Assembly: GCF_030732065.1 (NCBI RefSeq)
Contig: NZ_JAVBHX010000002.1
Span: 245,904 to 309,903 of the forward strand
Direction of reading: 5' to 3'
DNA length: 64,000 bases
From: Oceanimonas aquatica
GTDB lineage: Bacteria; Pseudomonadota; Gammaproteobacteria; Enterobacterales; Aeromonadaceae
Part shown: positions 54,365-62,035 of the stretch, in pieces
Position numbering within the stretch: position 1 is the stretch's first letter
How the letters are laid out: the number at the start of each line of letters is the position of its first letter
Position numbers and translations under genes: made by a program
Notes under the pieces: generated by a model
The model's database searches: none
Told to the model about the DNA's origin: nothing
Seen by the model: the letters and a program-made list of their open reading frames with translations, nothing else

Positions 54365-55408
54365 TTACTTGTTGGCCAGCGCGCTGAGCTTGCCGGTCAC
54401 TGTGTCGTAAATGGTTTCGCCGTCCGGGCCGGCCCGCTCGGCAATGGTATGCCAGGCCGACATGGCCGCCTGCTGGAAACTGGCCACATCCTGGGCCGAA
54501 AAGTCGTCCAGCATGGTGACCCCGAGAGACTCACGACGGGCCCGGGCGATGGCTCCCCGATCCGGGTCCACGGCGGCGCTGCGGGTTTTTTGCCACAGCT
54601 TTTCACCGGCCTGCTGTAATACCTGCTGCTGCTTCTCGCTCAGCTTTTTCCAGCTGCGCTCGCTGATACCGAACAGGGCCGGCACCGCTGCCCAGGGATG
54701 CAGATAGGCTTCGTAATCGGTGACTTCGTGCAGGGAAACGGTTTCGGCCACGGTGGAAAGGTAATAGGCGCAGTCCACGACCCCGGTCTGCAACGCCATG
54801 TACATGTCGTTCTGGGGAATGACCTGAGCGGAAATATCGAGTTTGCCAAAGGCGTCGACCAGCTGAGCCGACCACACCCGCACCTTTTTGTCCTTGAGCC
54901 CGTCCAGGCTGTTGATGGGCTCCTTGCAGTGCAGGCCCACGCTGAACACCGGCGAGACAATGCCACCGATGGTCTTGATGTTCCATTTGGCGTAACCCTG
55001 CTCGTAAGTGTCGCGAATGGTGGGAAGGATCTGGAGATGCTGCTCGGGTTCGGTAATGGCGCCCTGAGCGTAAACGGCGGCCAGCTCGGGCGCATCACGG
55101 GTGTAATACTCGCCATAGAGCAGGGCCATGTCCACCGAACCCCGCTGCAGTATACGCAGCACATCGGGCTCGCTCAGCCCCAGTGAGGCGGCATGAAACA
55201 CGTCCACTTTCAGGTCGCCACCGGACAGCTGCTCCACGTCCTTGGCAAATTCGTTGAGGTAACCGGCTTCCGGCCGGGATTCGGCGTAGCCGCTGTGAAA
55301 CTTGAGTACGGTGGGCGCGGCCTGCGCCATGGTGGAAAGAAAGGGCGTGACCGTCAGAGCGGCGGTCAGCGCCAGGGTAAGCCTGGTTGGTTTGAGCGCT
55401 TTCATCAT
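54365..55408 (-). CDS. TRAP transporter solute-binding protein (DctP), second system
   Basis: The 347-aa protein has a Sec signal (about 1-30, cleavage near AQA-A). The DctP fold shows LKDKKVRVWSAQLVDAFGKL with the conserved Arg, followed by ALQTGVVDCAYYL. It is only distantly similar to the first DctP in this window (18821-19828), so the ligands probably differ. It lies 72 bp after amidase copy 2. Confidence 0.92.
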   Translation of the reverse strand: MMKALKPTRLTLALTAALTVTPFLSTMAQAAPTVLKFHSGYAESRPEAGYLNEFAKDVEQLSGGDLKVDVFHAASLGLSEPDVLRILQRGSVDMALLYGEYYTRDAPELAAVYAQGAITEPEQHLQILPTIRDTYEQGYAKWNIKTIGGIVSPVFSVGLHCKEPINSLDGLKDKKVRVWSAQLVDAFGKLDISAQVIPQNDMYMALQTGVVDCAYYLSTVAETVSLHEVTDYEAYLHPWAAVPALFGISERSWKKLSEKQQQVLQQAGEKLWQKTRSAAVDPDRGAIARARRESLGVTMLDDFSAQDVASFQQAAMSAWHTIAERAGPDGETIYDTVTGKLSALANK

Positions 55409-55480
55409 ATATCCCTATATTTGAGGACCGGCGCCGGACAACGGTCGGTGCCGGTCCTGATTTCAGCTATCAGTACCTAA

Positions 55481-56179
55481 TTACTGACGTTCCAGCTTGT
55501 TCAGGTAGTCCACACAGGTGTCGACGGTTTCCACGTCGCCGAACTTGGCGTCGATGTCGAACAGGTTCCAGGCCACGGCACCGGGAATACGGTCACCGAT
55601 GCATTCCTTCACCGCGATGGGGCGGAAACCTTCAGCCATGGCGTCACAGATGGTGGTACGCACACAGGCAGACGCAGTCACCCCGGTTACCAGCACGGTG
55701 TCAACACCGGCGGCACGCAGGAAGCCGGCCAGGTAGGTCCCTTGAAAGGAGCTGGCGTGCTTCTTGATGAGGACCTGTTCGCCCTCAATGGGCGCAATAC
55801 GGTCGTCGATGGCCCACAGCTCTTCGTTGTCCTGGGCGCAGAAGTCCACCGGGATCTTGTTGTGCCACAGGCCCATGTCGGTGTTGGGATTGTTGCGGTC
55901 ATTCACCTGATAGCAGGTGGTGACGTGCACAATGGGCAGGTTCTTGGCGCGGAACGCTTCCAGCAGGCGCTGCATGCCGGGAATGATCTCGTCGTCAATC
56001 TTGTCGCAGGTAAAGGGGTTGCCGGGCTGAGTCCAGGCGTTAGCCAGGTCGACGCTGATCAACGCCGGCTTTTTGCCGAAACCGACACGGCGCTGAAAGC
56101 CGTTTTGCTGATACAGGGAAGTGGCTTCATCGAACGCCTGGTTGAGCATGGTCATCAGATCCTGGGACTCTTTGGACAT
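55481..56179 (-). CDS. N-carbamoylsarcosine amidase, copy 2 (isochorismatase family)
   Basis: The 232-aa protein differs from copy 1 by a three-residue longer start (MSKESQDLMTM against MSKDLMSM) and a few conservative changes (KNLPI for KNLPV, LERQ for LEKQ). The triad is Asp44, Lys140 and Cys172. Identity extends to most synonymous sites, so the copies arose recently or are kept alike by gene conversion. It heads a unit with dctP, dctQ and dctM. AGGAG lies seven bases before the ATG. Confidence 0.9.
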   Translation of the reverse strand: MSKESQDLMTMLNQAFDEATSLYQQNGFQRRVGFGKKPALISVDLANAWTQPGNPFTCDKIDDEIIPGMQRLLEAFRAKNLPIVHVTTCYQVNDRNNPNTDMGLWHNKIPVDFCAQDNEELWAIDDRIAPIEGEQVLIKKHASSFQGTYLAGFLRAAGVDTVLVTGVTASACVRTTICDAMAEGFRPIAVKECIGDRIPGAVAWNLFDIDAKFGDVETVDTCVDYLNKLERQ

Positions 56180-56276
56180 GGTTATTCTCCTGATTTCACT
56201 ATAAAAATGGTTGAGCTCCGGCACCTTTTCCGGCGCTTTCCCCCTTGGGTGATTTCAAGTTAACAACCGTCACAAA

Positions 56277-56296
56277 TAACATCCAATTCACTTTTT
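56277..56296 (-). promoter_or_regulatory. Conserved 20-bp promoter block, amidase copy 2
   Basis: AAAAAGTGAATTGGATGTTA matches the copy before amidase 1 in all 20 bases. TTGGAT followed after 17 nt by TTAACT could be -35 and -10. Confidence 0.65.
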
Positions 56297-56300
56297 GGTG

Positions 56301-56327
56301 CGATTGATAACATAGAGTTAACAATCG
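56301..56327. promoter_or_regulatory. Dyad operator candidate upstream of amidase copy 2
   Basis: CGATTGATAAC-atagA-GTTAACAATCG is an 11-bp inverted repeat with one mismatch just upstream of the conserved promoter block. A direct copy of one arm (GTTAACAACCG) lies at 56259-56269. The form suits a LysR-type or GntR-type activator. Confidence 0.5.
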
Positions 56328-56338
56328 AATTGTGTGCC

Positions 56339-57220
56339 TCAGGATCGCTCGGGGTCATCCCAGTACGGCGGATCGCCGAAATAGCCATCCATAAAATCGA
56401 CAAAGCTGCGGATCTTGCCCGGCATCAGAGTGCGGTGGGCGTAGACCGCGTACAGCGCCATGGGGAGCGGCGCCTGTTCGGGCAAAATTTCCACCAGCCG
56501 GCCGTCGGCCAGGGCCGGGCCCGCGATAAAACTGGGCTGAATCACGATGCCGGCACCGTGAATGGCCGCGCCCACCAGCACGTCGCCGTTATTGCAGGAG
56601 AATACCGCCTCGCCGGGCAGGCCGGTGTCGTGCTCCATGTAGCTGTAGTGCAGGCAGCGGTGCTGCTCAAGATCCGAAATACTGGCGGGGGTGCCGTGGC
56701 GTTCCAGGTAGGATGGCGAGGCGCAGATCACCAGGCGTATGGGCGCCATCCGCCGGGCGATCAGCGACGAGCTTTTGAGATGACCGATACGCAGGGCCAC
56801 ATCGAAGCCTTCTTCCACGATATCCACCTTGCGGTCATTAAGCTGCAAATCGACGCTAACCTGCGGATAAGTGCGCTGATAGTCACATAACAAGGGAGCC
56901 AGGTGGCGGCTGGCGAAGGACACCGGTGCACTCACCCGCAGGCGCCCGTGGGGGTGGTGACGGGCATCACTCAGTCCTTGCTCCATCTCGTCGATGTCAT
57001 TCAGTATTTGCCGGGCCCGCTCGGCATAACGCAGGCCGGCCTCGGTCGGACTCACTCTCCGAGTGGTGCGGTTAAGCAACCGGGTGCCCAGTTGCTGTTC
57101 CAGCCGGGCGATAGACTTGCTCACCAGCTGGGGGGAATGGCCAAGCCGCTCGGCGGCGCGGGTAAAGCTGCCCTCGGTCACGATGGTAACGAAGGCACGC
57201 ATGGCATCGATGCGATCCAA
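56339..57220 (-). CDS. LysR-family regulator, divergent from doxX
   Basis: The 293-aa protein has the CrgA/PA2206-type N-terminus MDRIDAMRAFVTIVTEGSFTRAAERLGHSPQLVSKSIARLE and LLNRTTRRVSPTEAG. The start is a TTG at 57220, chosen because AGGAG lies six bases upstream and the family usually begins MDRIDAM. It is divergent from the DoxX gene, with a perfect palindrome between them. It may also act on the amidase 2 promoter that lies directly downstream, but this is unproven. Confidence 0.88.
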   Translation of the reverse strand: MDRIDAMRAFVTIVTEGSFTRAAERLGHSPQLVSKSIARLEQQLGTRLLNRTTRRVSPTEAGLRYAERARQILNDIDEMEQGLSDARHHPHGRLRVSAPVSFASRHLAPLLCDYQRTYPQVSVDLQLNDRKVDIVEEGFDVALRIGHLKSSSLIARRMAPIRLVICASPSYLERHGTPASISDLEQHRCLHYSYMEHDTGLPGEAVFSCNNGDVLVGAAIHGAGIVIQPSFIAGPALADGRLVEILPEQAPLPMALYAVYAHRTLMPGKIRSFVDFMDGYFGDPPYWDDPERS

Positions 57221-57240
57221 AACCGGACTCCTGCATATCA

Positions 57241-57263
57241 ATTATCAACATTTTGTTGATAAT
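57241..57263. promoter_or_regulatory. Perfect palindrome in the LysR-doxX gap
   Basis: ATTATCAACA-TTT-TGTTGATAAT has 10-bp perfect arms and is centred about 30 bp before the LysR start. It is the probable binding site for autorepression and control of doxX. Confidence 0.65.
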
Positions 57264-57369
57264 AAAACAACGACAGCCCGATTAATCCATTAATCTGATG
57301 ATAGTAAAGTGGTCTCCATACTCTCGTTGCTCAAACGGGAACAGCCATTATCCTGAGGAGGAGACCACC

Positions 57370-57837
57370 ATGAACACGCGACTGACTCATACCCTGCTGC
57401 ATTCCAATGCCGGCCTCGCCGCCCTGGCGCTGCGTGTGCCCACCGGGCTTATTCTGGCGGCCCACGGCGCCCAGAAACTGTTTGGCTGGTTTGGCGGCTA
57501 TGGCCTGGAAGGTACCGGCCAGTGGATGGCGAGCATTGGCCTGGCCCCCGGCTACCTGATGGCCCTGCTGGCCGGCAGCGCCGAGTTCTTTGGTGGTCTG
57601 GCGCTGTTGCTGGGGCTGCTGACCCGGCCGGCAGCCGTAGTCACGGCCTTTACCATGCTGGTGGCCCTGTTCAGCGTGCATATCGGCAACGGCCTGTTTA
57701 TGGCCAACAATGGTTACGAGTATGCCCTTACGCTGTTTGCGGTAAGCCTGGCCCTGGCCATTCAGGGGGGCGGACGCCTGGCCCTGGACAACTGGCTGCT
57801 GACCCGGCTGGGTGCGGTGAAGCCCGCCCTTGCCTGA
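57370..57837 (+). CDS. DoxX-family membrane protein
   Basis: The 155-aa protein has four membrane helices and the family motifs RVPTGLILAAHGAQKLFGWFGG and [19 protein letters not shown]. DoxX proteins are linked to quinone/thiosulfate or redox stress, but no activity can be assigned here. GGAGGAG lies six bases before the ATG. It is followed 57 bp later by ygiD, a common pairing under a LysR regulator. Confidence 0.85.
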   Translation: MNTRLTHTLLHSNAGLAALALRVPTGLILAAHGAQKLFGWFGGYGLEGTGQWMASIGLAPGYLMALLAGSAEFFGGLALLLGLLTRPAAVVTAFTMLVALFSVHIGNGLFMANNGYEYALTLFAVSLALAIQGGGRLALDNWLLTRLGAVKPALA

Positions 57838-57894
57838 CCCATAAAATGCAGGCAGGCCGCCTTGCAGCGGCCTGCCATTTTGCAGGAGAACCCT

Positions 57895-58542
57895 ATGGCT
57901 TCATCCCCCGATATTCTGTTTATTTCCCATGGCGGCGGCCCGCTGCCACTGCTGGGTGATCCCGCTCATGCCGACATGGTCGCTCAGCTTGCCCGGCTGG
58001 CCGCCGAGCTGCCGCGGCCCGATGCCATTGTGCTGATCAGCGCCCACTGGGAAGAAAACGAACCCACCGTCACCGCCGGAGCCACGCCCGGGCTGATTTA
58101 CGACTATTACGGCTTTCCGCCCGAGTCTTATGCCATTGACTACCCCTGCCCCGGCGAGCCCGCCCTGGCGCAGCGGGTACAGCAGGCGCTGGTAAAGGCC
58201 GGCCTGCCCTGCCGGCAGGACCCGCAACGGGGCTTTGACCACGGCCTGTTTGTGCCCCTGAAAATCATGTACCCCGACGCCAACGTTAAAAATCAGGCCT
58301 TTGAGCACTGGCTCGAGCAAACCTGTTGCGATGCCACCTTAAGCGAGGCCGAGCGGCGGCAACGCCTGCAGCACTGGGAGCAGGCCCCTTACGCCCGCTT
58401 TTGTCATCCGCGGGAAGAACACCTGTTGCCCCTGCAGGTGTGTGCTGGCCTTGCCGGCCGGGCCTGCGATCGCCACCTGTCCCTCAACATACTGGGCAAG
58501 CAATCGGGCTTTTTCTGCTGGCATGGCAATACGGCCGAGTAG
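57895..58542 (+). CDS. ygiD: DODA-type (LigB-fold) dioxygenase YgiD, internally deleted
   Basis: The 215-aa protein has metal-site and catalytic histidines His12 (SHGGGP), His51 (SAHWEE), His116 (FDHGLFVPLKIMYPDA) and His176 (PREEHLLPL). Family members are usually about 260 aa. Here MYPDA joins directly to NVKNQAFEHWL, so about 45 residues are missing, including the GSG-x-S-x-HN segment that supplies another metal-ligand histidine. The frame is intact. The enzyme is probably inactive or altered. AGGAG lies six bases before the ATG. Confidence 0.8.
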   Translation: MASSPDILFISHGGGPLPLLGDPAHADMVAQLARLAAELPRPDAIVLISAHWEENEPTVTAGATPGLIYDYYGFPPESYAIDYPCPGEPALAQRVQQALVKAGLPCRQDPQRGFDHGLFVPLKIMYPDANVKNQAFEHWLEQTCCDATLSEAERRQRLQHWEQAPYARFCHPREEHLLPLQVCAGLAGRACDRHLSLNILGKQSGFFCWHGNTAE

Positions 58543-58623
58543 ACGGTTTTGCCACCGGGCGCACGGCAAACGCGCGGGTTCGGTGCCACCATGGTGGGCA
58601 TAAATACACCACAGGAGAGCACC

Positions 58624-58887
58624 ATGGCAGGAGGATGGTCACGGGACGGCGCCGTGCAGGATCAAATAGACGCCAGTGTGGAAGACGCGGTGCAAAGCGC
58701 CCGCAGCCGGCTGGGTGCCGGCGACAGCCTGAGCCACTGCGAAGAGTGCGATGCCCCCATTCCCGACGCCCGCCGCCGAGCGGTGCCGGGCGTGCGGCTA
58801 TGCATTGAATGCCAGAGCCAGCAGGAAAAACAGCGCGAAAGCAGTGGCATTAACCGCCGCGCCAGTAAAGACAGTCAGTTACGGTAA
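58624..58887 (+). CDS. ybiI: DksA/TraR-type zinc-finger protein YbiI
   Basis: The 87-aa protein MAGGWSRDGAVQDQI... has a four-cysteine zinc site (CEECDAPIP...CIECQ) and the conserved tail INRRASKDSQLR. It matches E. coli YbiI in length and ends. It lacks the long DksA coiled coil. Its function is unknown. AGGAG lies six bases before the ATG. It is convergent with the ABC transporter genes. Confidence 0.88.
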   Translation: MAGGWSRDGAVQDQIDASVEDAVQSARSRLGAGDSLSHCEECDAPIPDARRRAVPGVRLCIECQSQQEKQRESSGINRRASKDSQLR

Positions 58888-58888
58888 C

Positions 58889-59659
58889 TCAACTCGCCAG
58901 CCGCGGGTGTACCAGCAGGCTGCCGTCGGGGCCGGTGAGCAGGTCGGCCTCAACCCCGTACAGGGTATGCACCAGTTCCGGGCTCAGGCACTGGTGCAGC
59001 GGGCCATGGGCCTGCAGGCTGCCGTTTTTTACCGCCAGCACATCGTCGGCGGTGCGTGCCGCCAGGTTGAGATCGTGAATGGCCACCAGGGTCACCATGT
59101 TCTGCGATTGAGTCAGCCGGCGCAGCACCGCCATGATATGCAGCGAATGGTAGAGATCCAGGGCACTGGTGGGCTCATCAAGCAGCAATACCGCCGGCTT
59201 GCGGATCAGCGCCTGGGCGATGGCCACCAGTTGGCGCTGGCCACCGGAAAGCTGCTCCAGATAACGGGCAGCCAGTGGCTCTATGCCGAGCTCCTTCAGC
59301 ACGCCGTGTACCGCCGCCAGATCCGCCTCGGTCACCCGCACCGCACCGTGCACCTTGAGCGCCATCAATATCGCCTCAAACACGGTAATACGGGCACCAC
59401 CGGGGCTGATTTGCGGCAGATACACCACACTGCCCGCCCGGCGGGCGCGGCTCAGGCCGGCCAGATCCTCACCGTTCAGCAGCACCCGGCCCTGTCTGGG
59501 CGCCAGCAGGCCGGCAATGCCCTTGAGCAGGGTCGACTTGCCGGTACCGTTTGGGCCCAGCAGCACGCACAGTCGCCCGGCGTTGGCGGCAAGATCAAGC
59601 TCATTGACGATCAGTTCCCGGCCATAGCCCAGGCTGAGTTGTTCCAGTGTCAGGCTCAT
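58889..59659 (-). CDS. ABC transporter ATPase, FecE/FepC type
   Basis: The 256-aa protein has Walker A GPNGTGKST, signature LSGGQRQL, Walker B VLLLDEPTSALD and the H-loop VAIHDL. It is the ATPase of an iron-siderophore/heme type importer, overlapping the permease stop by four bases (ATGA). Confidence 0.93.
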   Translation of the reverse strand: MSLTLEQLSLGYGRELIVNELDLAANAGRLCVLLGPNGTGKSTLLKGIAGLLAPRQGRVLLNGEDLAGLSRARRAGSVVYLPQISPGGARITVFEAILMALKVHGAVRVTEADLAAVHGVLKELGIEPLAARYLEQLSGGQRQLVAIAQALIRKPAVLLLDEPTSALDLYHSLHIMAVLRRLTQSQNMVTLVAIHDLNLAARTADDVLAVKNGSLQAHGPLHQCLSPELVHTLYGVEADLLTGPDGSLLVHPRLAS

Positions 59660-60729
59660 GACCCGCTCCTTCTACGTACCACCACCAGCAGAAAGACAAA
59701 AAACGGCACGCCAATCAGCGAGGTGGTAATGCCGATGGGCAGCAGAACGCCGGGAATAATGCTCTTGGACAGCATTTCGGCAATAGTCAGCAAAATGGCA
59801 CCAAACAGCATGGAGCCGGGCAGGAAAAAGCGCTGATCTTCCCCCAGCAGCATGCGCGCCATGTGCGGCCCCACCAGCCCGACAAAACCAATGATGCCCA
59901 CGAAGGCCACCGCCACCGCAGCCAGCAGCGACGACAGCATCAGTACCACCAGCCGAATGCGGCTGACGTTCACCCCCATGGCCTCGGCGGCTTCATCGCC
60001 CATCCGCAGGGCGGTCAGCCGCCAGGCACTGCGCCAGAGCAAGGCACAGGCCAGCGCCAGCAGGGCCGCCGCCACCCCCACCTTGGGCCAGGTGGCGCGC
60101 CCCAGTGAGCCCATGGCCCAGAACACGATCTGCTGCAGGGTTTCGGCGCTGGCGGCAAACTGCAGCATGGCGTTCAGCGCCGAAAACACAAACAAAATGG
60201 CAATGCCGGTGAGGATCATGGTTTCCTGGGTGGCGCCGCGCAGCCGGCTCACCAGAAAGATCACCAGGGCACTCAGGCTGGCAAACACAAAGGCGTTGAG
60301 AGTAATGATGTAGCCCTGGGCCCACTCCCAGGGCAGCAGGCCGGTGCCAAAGGCAATGGCCAGGGCCGCGCCAAAGGCGGCGGCATGAGACACCCCCAGG
60401 GTAAAGGGCTCGGCCAGCGGATTGTTGAGAATGGTCTGCATCAGGGCGCCGGCCCCGCCCAGGGCCGCGCCCACCAGTATGGCCATCAGTGCCACCGGCA
60501 GGCGAATGTCCCACACAATAAAGCGGGACTTGATATCCGCCTCATTCGGGCTTAACAGGGTATTCAGCACCTGCCCCAGCCCCAGATGGCCCGGCCCCAG
60601 TGTCATGTCGAACAGAAAAATGCCCAGTAACAGGGCAGCCCCGAGGGCCACCCATTGTCTGCGTCTTCCCTGATGTCGCTGATAGTGAAATGGCGCATCC
60701 GGCGCCGTCACCATAGCGTGCTCACTCAT
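59656..60729 (-). CDS. ABC transporter permease, FecCD family
   Basis: The 357-aa protein with about ten membrane helices has the BtuC/FecCD patterns GAALGGAGALMQTILNNPLAEP and GIIGFVGLVGPHMARMLLGED. It carries a cytoplasmic N-terminal extension of about 28 residues. Start and stop overlap the neighbours by four bases each, giving a tightly coupled three-gene operon. Confidence 0.93.
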   Translation of the reverse strand: MSEHAMVTAPDAPFHYQRHQGRRRQWVALGAALLLGIFLFDMTLGPGHLGLGQVLNTLLSPNEADIKSRFIVWDIRLPVALMAILVGAALGGAGALMQTILNNPLAEPFTLGVSHAAAFGAALAIAFGTGLLPWEWAQGYIITLNAFVFASLSALVIFLVSRLRGATQETMILTGIAILFVFSALNAMLQFAASAETLQQIVFWAMGSLGRATWPKVGVAAALLALACALLWRSAWRLTALRMGDEAAEAMGVNVSRIRLVVLMLSSLLAAVAVAFVGIIGFVGLVGPHMARMLLGEDQRFFLPGSMLFGAILLTIAEMLSKSIIPGVLLPIGITTSLIGVPFFVFLLVVVRRRSGS

Positions 60730-61841
60730 TGCATTTTCACCCAGAAGTGGCCTTCGTAGGCAAAGGGCATGAAGCGCTCGTGGTATTCACGCAGATCGAC
60801 ATCGGCATCAATGCCCCGCATGCGCTCCGGGTGCATCCAGCCGGCCATGGCTTCTACTGCCGCAAACCAGGCCGGGTGATTGTAAAACTGGTGCCAGATG
60901 CCATAGAACTGCTTGTTGGCCACGGCGTCAATGGCGGGCCAGCCGGGCCGCTGGCTGAGCGCGGCCAGACCCTGTTGCAGATTGTCGCTGTCGGCCTGGT
61001 AGCCCAGGTTGATGCTGGTGGCTTCAGGGTAGGCCGCCTGCCAGTTGGCACCGGTGCCGACGATCAAGTCAAAGGGCTCGGTCACCAGCGACTCGGGGTT
61101 GATGTCCAGCGACAGCGCCTGGGTCTTGTCGCTGCCCCAGTTGCGGCCACCGGCCAGCTCCACAAAGTGGCCGAAGTTGTTGGGACCAAACACCCGGCAG
61201 CAGTCGCCCATGCCGGAAGCCCGCTCCATTAGCACCAGCGGCCGCTGTTCATCACCAAGATCCTGCAGACGCTCGGTAACCCGGGCCATTTTCTGCTCGA
61301 TAAAGGTGTTAACCGCCTCGGCTTCCTGCTCCTTGTGAAGCACCTCGCCGAGAATGCGAATGCTGGGGGCGGTATTGGCCACCGGTTCATCGCGAAAATC
61401 CACAAACAGCACCGCAATGCCGGCCTTATTCAACTTGTCGAGGGTGCCGTTTTCTCGCCAAAGCTGATAATAGGCCTGATTCACCACCACCAGCTGGGCA
61501 TCCAGGGTCAGTGCCTTTTCCACATTAAAAGTGACCTTGCCCGGATGACCAAAGCGCGGCAGGTTTTCGACGATGCCGGGAAAGGTTTCGGCCAGCTTGG
61601 CATAGGTGTCGGGATCGGCCCGCTCCATGTCGTCCGACCAGGCCACCACATGGGCAAAGGGATCATCCTTTTGCAGCGGCATCAGTATGTACATCAGACG
61701 GGCTTCGGAAAGAATAATACGGTCAACCTGATCAGGCAGGGTCACGGTGCGCCCCAGCAGATCGGTGATCTGGCGTTCACCGGCCAGGGCCGGCACGGAC
61801 ATCAGGCAGGCACACAGAAGCAGCAGGCATTTTCTGAACAT
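60726..61841 (-). CDS. ABC transporter periplasmic binding protein, iron-complex type
   Basis: The 371-aa protein has a signal peptide (LLLLCACLMSVPALA-G). The TroA-like fold has the FecB-type opening ITDLLGRTVTLPDQVDRI and the long interdomain helix. It is the first gene of the operon. The ligand (ferric siderophore, heme or another metal chelate) is not determined. A TTTACA...TACCAT promoter candidate lies 45-75 bp upstream; I could not identify a convincing Fur box. Confidence 0.87.
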   Translation of the reverse strand: MFRKCLLLLCACLMSVPALAGERQITDLLGRTVTLPDQVDRIILSEARLMYILMPLQKDDPFAHVVAWSDDMERADPDTYAKLAETFPGIVENLPRFGHPGKVTFNVEKALTLDAQLVVVNQAYYQLWRENGTLDKLNKAGIAVLFVDFRDEPVANTAPSIRILGEVLHKEQEAEAVNTFIEQKMARVTERLQDLGDEQRPLVLMERASGMGDCCRVFGPNNFGHFVELAGGRNWGSDKTQALSLDINPESLVTEPFDLIVGTGANWQAAYPEATSINLGYQADSDNLQQGLAALSQRPGWPAIDAVANKQFYGIWHQFYNHPAWFAAVEAMAGWMHPERMRGIDADVDLREYHERFMPFAYEGHFWVKMQ

Positions 61842-61945
61842 GAACGTTCTCGACTAAGGGTAAGTAAAAGAGCAGTAATGGTATTGCGAATTATTGCTTT
61901 TTGTAAACCATTGCTTTTCCCGTTACCGCACTCAACCGCCGGCCA

Positions 61946-61973
61946 TTACAAGCGTCCCGCTTTCTTATACAAT
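61946..61973 (+). promoter_or_regulatory. Promoter of the DEAD-box helicase gene
   Basis: TTACAA (61946-61951), a 16-nt spacer and TACAAT (61968-61973) place the transcript start near 61980. Confidence 0.5.
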
Positions 61974-62035
61974 ACTGGCCAATTATGCAGGCCGGTTCTC
62001 GGCCTCTCATTTCCCGAACTTCCCGGAGCAGCGAC

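Noticed and set aside
61842-61930. Fur box before the iron-type ABC operon
   Set aside because: A/T-rich inverted sequence is present (GCAATAATTCGCAATA), but the match to the 19-bp consensus is poor, so it is not listed.
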